Shown: piece by piece, positions 1 to 5,163 of the stretch | Position numbering within the stretch: position 1 is the first letter of the stretch | Layout of the letters: each line of letters opens with the position of its first letter | Source: Chromatiales bacterium | Lineage (GTDB): Bacteria; Pseudomonadota; Gammaproteobacteria; Chromatiales; Chromatiaceae | Assembly (NCBI GenBank): GCA_022360595.1 | Contig: JAKSCN010000202.1 | Span: 1-6,819, forward strand | Direction of reading: 5' to 3' | DNA: 6,819 bases | The notes under the pieces: generated by a model | The model's database searches: none | What the model was told of the DNA's origin: nothing | Seen by the model: the letters and a program-made list of their open reading frames with translations, nothing else | Translations under genes and position numbers: made by a program

Positions 1-702
1 GCATTGATGGCCATTGCCCGTTTCGTGCTGAAGATGCTGCCGGATATCGATCGGCCAGCCATTATCACTGCCATTCCCTCCCTGGAAGGGCATACCTGGA
101 TGCTTGATCTGGGCGCTAACGTTGACTGTAGCGCTGAGCATCTGTTTCAGTTCGCAGTGATGGGTGGTGAGCTGGTGCGTTACCTGGATGATGAGATTCC
201 CGAGCCGCGTATTGGCTTGCTCAATATTGGTCAGGAAGAGATCAAAGGTAATGAACAGGTAAAAGGCGCTCATGACCTGCTCTCAAGCAGCTCACTCAAC
301 TACATCGGCTACATTGAAGGTGATGATGTTTATAAGGGTGGGGTTGATGTGGTGGTCTGTGACGGTTTTGTCGGCAACGTGGCGTTGAAGAGCGCTGAGG
401 GTGTCGCGAAAATGGTTGCCCATCACCTGAAAGCCGGCTTTACCGCAAATCTCCTTACCAAACTGTCAGGGCTGTTCGCACTCCCGATACTGAGAGGCTT
501 GCGCAGGAAGATCGATCCACGCCGTTACAACGGAGCAAGCCTGGTGGGCTTGAAGGGTATCGTCATCAAGAGCCATGGCGGGGCGGATATTTTGGCATTT
601 GAAAACGCCATACGTATTGCGAAAAAGGCTGTGCACACCAATGTGCCGGTGCGTATCCGGGAAGGTGTACAGTCACAGCTCGAAAAAAGGGCCAGCGCGT
701 GA
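1..702 (+). CDS. plsX: PlsX, acyl-ACP:phosphate acyltransferase (5' partial)
   Basis: PlsX converts acyl-ACP and inorganic phosphate into acyl-phosphate, the donor PlsY uses to acylate glycerol-3-phosphate. It is a peripheral membrane enzyme at the start of phospholipid synthesis. The reading frame is open from base 1 (GCA TTG ATG...), so the gene runs in from the left edge. 233 C-terminal residues are visible of a usual 330-350, so about the first 100-110 are missing, and the ATG at 7 is internal. Family hallmarks seen are ALMAIARFVLK at the edge, LDLGANVDC, the block CDGFVGNVALKSAEG (bases 358-402), and RRYNGASLVGLKGIVIKSHG near the end. The stop TGA (700-702) overlaps the fabH GTG start by 4 bases, which suggests translational coupling. 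In related genomes rpmF and yceD lie just upstream. No frameshift is visible. Confidence 0.96.
   Translation, partial: ALMAIARFVLKMLPDIDRPAIITAIPSLEGHTWMLDLGANVDCSAEHLFQFAVMGGELVRYLDDEIPEPRIGLLNIGQEEIKGNEQVKGAHDLLSSSSLNYIGYIEGDDVYKGGVDVVVCDGFVGNVALKSAEGVAKMVAHHLKAGFTANLLTKLSGLFALPILRGLRRKIDPRRYNGASLVGLKGIVIKSHGGADILAFENAIRIAKKAVHTNVPVRIREGVQSQLEKRASA
683..701 (+). promoter_or_regulatory. fabH ribosome binding site and GTG start
   Basis: AAAAAAGG (683-690) lies 8 bases before a GTG codon at 699-701 that overlaps the plsX stop as GTGA. The GTG gives an N-terminus (MKYSRIIGTGSYLP) that lines up with the known FabH start, and no ATG nearby would do so. The Shine-Dalgarno is weak, so ribosomes finishing plsX probably supply part of the initiation. 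Confidence 0.7.
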
Positions 703-1667
703 AGTATTCCAGAATTATCGGCACCGGTAGCTATCTGCCGGAAAAGGTTCTTACCAATAAGGACCTGGAGAAGATGGTTGATACCACGGATCAGTGGATT
801 CGTGAGCGTACCGGCATCAAACAGCGCCATATCGCTGCTGAAGGCGAAACCACCTGCGACCTTGCCGAAGTCGCCTCGCGCCGGGCGCTTGAGGCTGCCA
901 GTAAATCCGTTGAAGATATTGATCTGATCGTGCTGGCAACGACCACTCCCGATCAGGTGTTCCCAAGCACCGCCTGTCTGTTGCAGAGCCGCTTGGGTAA
1001 TCATGGAGCGCCAGCCTTTGATGTGCAGGCTGTGTGTACCGGTTTTATCTACGCCATGGGGGTCGCGGATAACTTCATTAAAGCGGGTAGCGCCAAATGT
1101 GCTTTGGTGGTTGGTGCGGAGACCTTCTCCCGCATCATTAACTGGGAAGACCGCGGTACCTGTGTGCTGTTTGGCGACGGCGCCGGGGCTGTTGTCCTGG
1201 AAGCCAGTGATGAACCGGGTGTGATGTCCACCCATCTGCATGCCGATGGCGATTACGCCAATTTGCTACATGTACCCGATGGAGTCTCCAAAGGTTACGA
1301 TGTGGTTCAGGCAAATGGCGCTTTTGTTGAGATGCGTGGCAACGAAGTGTTCAAAATGGCGGTTAATACACTGGGCCAGATTGTCGATGAGACACTTGAA
1401 AAAAATGGCCTGGATAAGAGCGACATCGACTGGCTGATCCCCCATCAGGCCAATCTGCGCATTATCAATGCCACTGCAAGAAAATTGCGGATGCCGATGG
1501 ATCATGTGGTGGTAACTGTAGCCGAGCATGGTAATACCTCGGCAGCATCCGTACCGCTGGCTTTCGATGCGGCTGTACGGGAAGGAAAAATCAAACGGGG
1601 AGAGCTGCTGCTAATGGAAGCGTTTGGTGGTGGTTTTACCTGGGGTTCGGTATTGGTGAAATATTGA
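699..1667 (+). CDS. fabH: FabH, beta-ketoacyl-ACP synthase III
   Basis: FabH carries out the first condensation of type II fatty acid synthesis, joining an acyl-CoA primer (usually acetyl-CoA) to malonyl-ACP to give acetoacetyl-ACP in the cytosol. The protein is 322 residues, close to the family norm (E. coli 317). The thiolase-fold catalytic triad is complete: Cys113 in AVCTGF, His249 in PHQANLRII, and Asn279 in HGNTSAAS. The closing GGGFTWGSVLVKY is typical. Phe88 (in VFPSTAC) aligns with E. coli Phe87, which lines the primer pocket and favours short straight primers over branched ones; that suggests straight-chain fatty acids but is an inference. Translation starts at GTG, overlapping plsX by 4 bases. 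The downstream neighbour is fabG rather than the expected fabD. Confidence 0.97.
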   Translation: MKYSRIIGTGSYLPEKVLTNKDLEKMVDTTDQWIRERTGIKQRHIAAEGETTCDLAEVASRRALEAASKSVEDIDLIVLATTTPDQVFPSTACLLQSRLGNHGAPAFDVQAVCTGFIYAMGVADNFIKAGSAKCALVVGAETFSRIINWEDRGTCVLFGDGAGAVVLEASDEPGVMSTHLHADGDYANLLHVPDGVSKGYDVVQANGAFVEMRGNEVFKMAVNTLGQIVDETLEKNGLDKSDIDWLIPHQANLRIINATARKLRMPMDHVVVTVAEHGNTSAASVPLAFDAAVREGKIKRGELLLMEAFGGGFTWGSVLVKY

Positions 1668-1697
1668 TCTTGAAAGGAACGCCAGTTGAGCGAGATC

Positions 1698-1712
1698 AGG
1701 AGAAAAGTAATG
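1698..1712 (+). promoter_or_regulatory. fabG ribosome binding site and chosen ATG start
   Basis: AGGAG at 1698-1702 stands 7 bases before the ATG at 1710, an almost ideal Shine-Dalgarno arrangement. The frame stays open upstream to a TTG at 1686, which has its own AAAGGA (1673-1678) 7 bases before it and would add 8 residues (MSEIRRKV). The ATG is preferred because it puts the N-terminus (MLENEIALVTGASRG) where FabG proteins normally begin. Use of the TTG cannot be excluded from sequence. Confidence 0.8.
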
Positions 1713-2450
1713 CTAGAGAATGAGATTGCCTTGGTTACCGGCGCAAGTCGCGGCATTGGGCGAGCCATCGCAGTAGGCTTGGGTGCTCAAGGGGCAACGG
1801 TTATTGGCACCGCCACATCGCAAGGTGGTGCGGAGGCGATCAGCGCAGGCTTTGCCGAAGCCAATGTCAAAGGCGAGGGAATGGTGCTGAATGTAACCGA
1901 CCAGACCTCGGTTGATGCACTGTTGAAAACCATTAAGGAGAAGTATGGTGCGCCGGGCATCCTGGTTAATAACGCCGGTATAACCCGTGACAATCTGCTG
2001 ATGCGCATGAAGGACGATGAGTGGGAGTCGATTGTCGACACCAATCTCACCTCAATCTACCGTCTTTCAAAAGCCTGTCTGCGCGATATGATGAAAGCGA
2101 AGAAGGGTCGCATTATTAGCATTGCCTCTGTAGTAGGCTCTACGGGTAATCCGGGGCAAACTAACTACTCAGCCGCTAAAGCCGGCATGATCGGTTTTAC
2201 CAAATCGCTGGCTCGCGAAGTGGGCTCGCGGGGCATCACGGTCAATGCAGTGGCGCCCGGGTTTATCGATACCGATATGACCCGTGAACTTGCGGCAGAG
2301 CAGCGTAAGGCGTTGTTGAGCGGCATTCCGCTGGCGCGTCTGGGGGATCCAGATGATATTGCCAACGCAGTGGTTTTTCTCGCTTCAGAGGCGGCCAGTT
2401 ACATCACTGGTGAGACAATTCATGTTAATGGTGGCATGTTTATGGGGTAA
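1710..2450 (+). CDS. fabG: FabG, 3-oxoacyl-ACP reductase
   Basis: FabG performs the NADPH-dependent reduction of 3-oxoacyl-ACP to (R)-3-hydroxyacyl-ACP in every elongation cycle. With the ATG at 1710 the product is 246 residues, against 244 in E. coli. It is a classical short-chain dehydrogenase with a Rossmann fold. The cofactor loop TGASRGIG is at residues 10-17, NNAG at 87-90, and the catalytic tetrad is Asn112, Ser140, Tyr153 and Lys157 (YSAAK). The segment NAVAPGFIDTDMT (179-191) and the C-terminal ITGETIHVNGGMFMG are characteristic of true FabG rather than of other SDRs, and the fab context agrees. It follows fabH by 42 bases, where fabD would be expected. No terminator is evident after it, so some transcription probably continues into acpP. 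Confidence 0.96.
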   Translation: MLENEIALVTGASRGIGRAIAVGLGAQGATVIGTATSQGGAEAISAGFAEANVKGEGMVLNVTDQTSVDALLKTIKEKYGAPGILVNNAGITRDNLLMRMKDDEWESIVDTNLTSIYRLSKACLRDMMKAKKGRIISIASVVGSTGNPGQTNYSAAKAGMIGFTKSLAREVGSRGITVNAVAPGFIDTDMTRELAAEQRKALLSGIPLARLGDPDDIANAVVFLASEAASYITGETIHVNGGMFMG

Positions 2451-2471
2451 TTCCTAATTGCCTCAGATAAT

Positions 2472-2502
2472 GAAATTGTTTAAATTTCGCCACTAATTGT
2501 TT
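2472..2502. repeat. Direct repeat pair and AT-rich palindrome upstream of acpP
   Basis: AATTGTTT occurs at 2474-2481 and again at 2495-2502, with starts 21 bases apart (about two helical turns). The first copy lies within a 17-base interrupted palindrome, GAAATT-N5-AATTTC, at 2472-2488. The spacing and the position about 60-90 bases before the candidate acpP -35 would suit a regulator site or an UP-like element. The region is AT-rich, so chance is a serious alternative. It does not match the FadR consensus as I know it. Confidence 0.25.
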
Positions 2503-2524
2503 GAAAATATTGATGAATTGGCAG

Positions 2525-2562
2525 AAAAGGCAAAATGTTGTGTGTTTTCACAATATGCTTTT
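2525..2562. repeat. Imperfect inverted repeat upstream of acpP
   Basis: ATGTTGTG (2535-2542) and CACAATAT (2549-2556) pair at 7 of 8 positions around a 6-base loop. The outer arms AAAAG (2525-2529) and CTTTT (2558-2562) are also complementary, separated from the inner stem by unequal gaps. The right arm touches the proposed acpP -35 element, where a repressor operator could sit. The stem is AT-rich and has no proper U-tract, so it is a poor terminator for fabG. The function is unknown. Confidence 0.3.
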
Positions 2563-2587
2563 AACTTGCTGGATTTGTGAATAAAAT
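2561..2587 (+). promoter_or_regulatory. Candidate acpP promoter
   Basis: A good -10 hexamer, TAAAAT (2582-2587, one mismatch to TATAAT), lies 15 bases after TTAACT (2561-2566, four of six to TTGACA). TTTAAC at 2560-2565 with a 16-base spacer is a weaker alternative -35. Transcription would start near 2594, giving a leader of about 45 bases. A separate promoter for acpP is expected because ACP is needed in much larger amounts than the enzymes, and the gap of 188 bases is the longest in the window. Confidence 0.4.
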
Positions 2588-2588
2588 A

Positions 2589-2609
2589 CCCCTGCGGTCA
2601 CCGTTGGGG
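2589..2609 (+). other. Small hairpin near the acpP transcription start
   Basis: CCCC (2589-2592) can pair with GGGG (2606-2609), and inside it GCGG (2594-2597) with CCGT (2601-2604, counting one G-U pair) around a TCA loop, with one T-T mismatch between. If transcription starts near 2594 only the inner part would be in the RNA, so it may matter as DNA rather than RNA, or the true start may lie further upstream. It is followed by GGAGG (2623-2627), the acpP Shine-Dalgarno, 11 bases before the ATG. Confidence 0.3.
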
Positions 2610-2638
2610 GCCTTAGTAATCCGGAGGAATTAAAGAAG

Positions 2639-2875
2639 ATGAGCTCTGTTGAAGAACGAGTTAAGAAAATTGTTGTGGAACAGCTGGGTGTTACCGAAGA
2701 TGAAGTGACCCTCGAGGCCTCCTTTGTCGATGATCTGGGCGCTGATTCACTGGACACTGTAGAGCTGGTAATGGCGCTTGAGGAAGAGTTCGAAACCGAA
2801 ATTCCTGATGAAGATGCCGAAAAGATCACAACTGTTCAGCAGGCTATTGACTACGTCAACGCTCACAGCAGCTGA
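2639..2875 (+). CDS. acpP: AcpP, acyl carrier protein
   Basis: AcpP is the small acidic cytosolic protein that holds growing acyl chains as thioesters on a 4'-phosphopantetheine arm. It serves FabH, FabG, FabF, PlsX and lipid A enzymes. The product is 78 residues, the same as E. coli AcpP counted with the initiator Met. The attachment site is Ser37 in the motif GADSLDTVELVMALEEEF, followed by the acidic helix II that docks partner enzymes. Helix I (about 3-15) and the C-terminal helix (about 65-76) are as expected. The start is ATG with GGAGG at 2623-2627, 11 bases upstream. It probably has its own promoter and is followed by a terminator-like hairpin, so a short, abundant acpP message separate from fabF is likely. 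Confidence 0.98.
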   Translation: MSSVEERVKKIVVEQLGVTEDEVTLEASFVDDLGADSLDTVELVMALEEEFETEIPDEDAEKITTVQQAIDYVNAHSS

Positions 2876-2900
2876 TCTTTTAGATTTGCCTATTTCAAGC

Positions 2901-2948
2901 AAGGCCGCAACTCACCCTCATAAGGCGGATTGCGGCCTTTTGCTTTAT
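2901..2948 (+). terminator. Intrinsic terminator-like hairpin between acpP and fabF
   Basis: A perfect 10-bp stem, AAGGCCGCAA (2901-2910) with TTGCGGCCTT (2930-2939), closes a 19-base loop and runs into TTTTGCTTTAT. The interrupted U-tract and long loop suggest a terminator that lets part of the transcription through. fabF starts only 29 bases after the hairpin's 3' arm ends and has no obvious promoter of its own, so partial readthrough would set a high acpP:fabF ratio. Confidence 0.75.
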
Positions 2949-2976
2949 CTGATCCCAAACAGGGGGTAGTTCTTAC

Positions 2977-4221
2977 ATGTCTCGAAGAAGGGTTGTGGTT
3001 ACAGGGCTAGGCATGGTTGCGCCCGTAGGTAACACTGTAAAGGAGGCTTGGGATAACATTCTTGCTGGCAAGAGTGGTATCAAGCCAATTACCCATTTTG
3101 ACGTTGAAACATTCAGCACCCGTTTCGGGGGGCCTATCTATGATTTCGACGTAACTCAGTACATCACCAAGAAAGATGTTCGTAAGATGGATAAATTCAT
3201 CCACTACGGCATTGCTGCCGGTTGCCAGGCAATTGAAGACAGTGGTCTTGAGGTGACTGATGAGAACGCCACCCGTATTGGCGTCGCTATCGGATCAGGT
3301 ATCGGGGGTATCACCGGTATTGAGAATAGCTACCAGGCCTATGTCGACGGTGGTCCACGTAAGATCTCGCCATTCTTCGTTCCCGCCAACATCATCAATA
3401 TGGTGGCTGGTAACCTGTCGATCAAATACGGCTTGAAAGGGCTGAACTACTCTATCGTCTCAGCCTGTAGCACGGGTACCCATAACATCGGCGAAGCGGC
3501 ACGTCTGATTCGCCACGGTTACATTGATGCGATGGTTGCTGGTGGTGCAGAGATGGCTACTTCACCAGTTGGTTTGGGTGGTTTTGCTGCCGCGCGCGCA
3601 CTCTCTACCCGTAATGACGATCCGGAAGCAGCCAGCCGCCCCTGGGATAAAGACCGTGACGGTTTTGTTCTGAGTGATGGCGCAGGCGTGATGGTTTTGG
3701 AAGAATATGAGCACGCTAAAGCACGTGGTGCACAGATCTACGCTGAAATCGTTGGTATAGGCATGAACTCTGATGCCTACCACATGACTGCACCGTCTGA
3801 AAACGGGCAGGGTGCGGCAGATTGTATGATCCAGGCTCTGGCTGATGGCGAGCTGAATGGCGAAGATGTAGATTACATCAATGCCCATGGCACCTCCACA
3901 CCAGCAGGCGATGTCGCTGAAACCAAGGGTATTAAACGCGCTTTCGGTGATCACGCTTACAAACTGTGTGTCAGTTCAACCAAGTCGATGACAGGTCATA
4001 TGCTGGGTGCGGCAGGTGGCGCAGAAGCGGTATTCACTGCACTGGCTATTCGTGATCAGGTGGCTCCACCTACCATTAATATGGAGAACCAGGATCCTGA
4101 CTGCGATCTCGACTACGTGCCAAACACCTCGCGTGAGATGAAGATTGATCTGGCGATTTCCAACTCATTCGGTTTTGGTGGTACCAACGGTACTCTGGCA
4201 CTGAAGCGGTTTACCGGCTAA
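2977..4221 (+). CDS. fabF: FabF, beta-ketoacyl-ACP synthase II
   Basis: FabF condenses malonyl-ACP with acyl-ACP to extend the chain by two carbons. In E. coli it also governs the temperature-dependent step from C16:1 to C18:1. The protein is 414 residues, against 413 in E. coli. The catalytic set is complete: nucleophile Cys164 (VSACSTGTHNIG), His304 (NAHGTSTPAGD), Lys336 and His341 (STKSMTGHMLGAAGG). Phe400 in SFGFGGTNG matches the gatekeeper loop that admits malonyl-ACP. The MSRRRVVVTGLGMVAPVGN start and position next to acpP favour FabF over FabB. The ATG at 2977 is preceded by AGGGGG (2961-2966), 10 bases away. A strong terminator follows, closing the fab part of the cluster. Confidence 0.97.
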   Translation: MSRRRVVVTGLGMVAPVGNTVKEAWDNILAGKSGIKPITHFDVETFSTRFGGPIYDFDVTQYITKKDVRKMDKFIHYGIAAGCQAIEDSGLEVTDENATRIGVAIGSGIGGITGIENSYQAYVDGGPRKISPFFVPANIINMVAGNLSIKYGLKGLNYSIVSACSTGTHNIGEAARLIRHGYIDAMVAGGAEMATSPVGLGGFAAARALSTRNDDPEAASRPWDKDRDGFVLSDGAGVMVLEEYEHAKARGAQIYAEIVGIGMNSDAYHMTAPSENGQGAADCMIQALADGELNGEDVDYINAHGTSTPAGDVAETKGIKRAFGDHAYKLCVSSTKSMTGHMLGAAGGAEAVFTALAIRDQVAPPTINMENQDPDCDLDYVPNTSREMKIDLAISNSFGFGGTNGTLALKRFTG

Positions 4222-4240
4222 GAGAGCCGTGCCAACGATA

Positions 4241-4271
4241 TGAAAAAGGCGGGTTTATCCCGCCTTTTTCA
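4241..4271 (+). terminator. Strong intrinsic terminator after fabF
   Basis: TGAAAAAGGCGGG (4241-4253) and CCCGCCTTTTTCA (4259-4271) form a perfect 13-bp stem with a five-base TTTAT loop. The GC-rich core next to the loop and the T-run in the 3' arm are the classical layout, and the A-run in the 5' arm would let it work on the other strand too. It lies 19 bases after the fabF stop and should largely separate fabF from the pabC-mltG-tmk block. Confidence 0.9.
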
Positions 4272-4273
4272 TT

Positions 4274-4279
4274 TATAGT
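4274..4279 (+). promoter_or_regulatory. Possible -10 element for the pabC-mltG-tmk block
   Basis: TATAGT matches the -10 consensus at five of six positions and would start transcription about 30 bases before pabC. No convincing -35 is found at 15-18 bases upstream, where the terminator hairpin lies, and there is no extended -10. The block needs a promoter or readthrough because of the terminator before it, so this is recorded as a weak candidate only. Confidence 0.2.
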
Positions 4280-4303
4280 AGTGTCCTTTCTATTCACCGC
4301 TGC

Positions 4304-4318
4304 GGAGAGATCCATTTG
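4304..4318 (+). promoter_or_regulatory. pabC ribosome binding site and TTG start
   Basis: GGAGAG (4304-4309) stands 6 bases before a TTG codon at 4316. The TTG yields MLINGQAQDLLSVSDRG, which lines up with the usual PabC N-terminus, and there is no in-frame ATG close by. A CTG at 4319 is the only other near start. TTG is a rare, inefficient start, fitting a low-abundance enzyme. Confidence 0.65.
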
Positions 4319-5149
4319 CTGATTAATGGCCAAGCACAAGATCTGCTCTCAGTATCTGACCGCGGCTTGCAATACGGTGATGGACTGTTTGAGACTTTGG
4401 CGGTTATCGATGGCGTGCCGGCACTATTGGACAGGCATCTGCAGCGCCTCCAAGCGGGATGTCAGCGCCTGAAAATTGATTGCCCTGACATTGGCCTTAT
4501 AAAACAAGAGATCGCTCTGGAGGCAAAAGCTGTTGTCCGTGGCGTTCTGAAAGTCATTATCACCCGCGGCAGCGGAGGGCGCGGTTACAACCCTGCCGAC
4601 GCAGCTCAGCCCAGCCGTATTATCTACACCGCACCTTGGCCAGAGTACCCTGATAATTATAGAACCGAAGGGGTTAACCTTCGCCTCTGTCGGACACGAT
4701 TGGGGTGGAATAGCCAACTGGCCGGGATAAAACATCTCAATCGCCTGGAACAGGTATTGGCGCGTGCCGAGTGGCGGGAGACAACGATCTCAGAAGGTGT
4801 GATTCTCGACACCTCCGGACAAGTGATCGAGGGTACAATGAGCAATATCTTTGCGATTAACGGCAGTGAAATCGCGACACCCAAACTGGACCAGTGCGGT
4901 GTTGCGGGTATCATGCGCGGTGTCGTTATTGAGGTGGCTCAGTCGCTTGGATATCAGGTTTCAGAACAGCGTATCTCGGTAGCGCAGCTTAAGCAGGCAG
5001 AACAGTTATGCTGTACCAATTCGATTATCGGTATCTGGCCGATACGGCGGTTTGAAGATGTCCATTACGCCGTTGGTCGTTTTGATCAACAACTGTTAGA
5101 GGGTGTTATGGCGCTTGGCTTCAGCCACGAACAGGCTGCAAGTCGCTAA
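4316..5149 (+). CDS. pabC: PabC, 4-amino-4-deoxychorismate lyase
   Basis: PabC is a PLP-dependent enzyme that splits 4-amino-4-deoxychorismate into p-aminobenzoate and pyruvate, a step in folate synthesis. The 277-residue product is a fold-type IV aminotransferase-family protein. Markers are SDRGLQYGDGLFET (13-26), the PLP lysine Lys139 in GIKHLNRLEQVL, EGTMSNIF (172-179), and QCGVAGIMRG (193-202). Closely related branched-chain and D-amino-acid aminotransferases share the fold. The CGVAGIMR segment and the position between fabF and mltG, where pabC normally sits, support the lyase. It begins with TTG behind a strong terminator, so it is probably expressed separately from fabF. Only 14 bases separate it from mltG. 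Confidence 0.93.
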   Translation: MLINGQAQDLLSVSDRGLQYGDGLFETLAVIDGVPALLDRHLQRLQAGCQRLKIDCPDIGLIKQEIALEAKAVVRGVLKVIITRGSGGRGYNPADAAQPSRIIYTAPWPEYPDNYRTEGVNLRLCRTRLGWNSQLAGIKHLNRLEQVLARAEWRETTISEGVILDTSGQVIEGTMSNIFAINGSEIATPKLDQCGVAGIMRGVVIEVAQSLGYQVSEQRISVAQLKQAEQLCCTNSIIGIWPIRRFEDVHYAVGRFDQQLLEGVMALGFSHEQAASR

Positions 5150-5163
5150 ATTCAAGAGTAGAT

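Noticed and set aside
525..1241. A 238-codon open frame on the - strand across the plsX-fabH junction
   Set aside because: It lies wholly opposite two well-conserved genes and its translation resembles no family I recognise. It is a by-product of codon bias on the coding strand.
1686..1709. N-terminal extension of FabG from the TTG codon
   Set aside because: The ATG at 1710 has a stronger Shine-Dalgarno and matches the normal FabG N-terminus. The TTG is kept only as a possible alternative start or deletion scar.
2518..2523. TTGGCA as a -35 element for acpP
   Set aside because: It matches five of six -35 bases, but 16-18 bases downstream there is only TGTGTT-like sequence, a poor -10. The TAAAAT at 2582 is the better -10 and is too far away to pair with it.
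2525..2562. Intrinsic terminator for fabG
   Set aside because: The stem is AT-rich with a mismatch and unequal gaps, and no T-run follows the 3' arm beyond the TTTT inside it. It is better described as an inverted repeat of unknown role.
3562..3954. A 130-codon open frame on the - strand inside fabF
   Set aside because: It sits opposite the catalytic core of fabF, shows no recognisable domain, and has no promoter or ribosome site that I can support.
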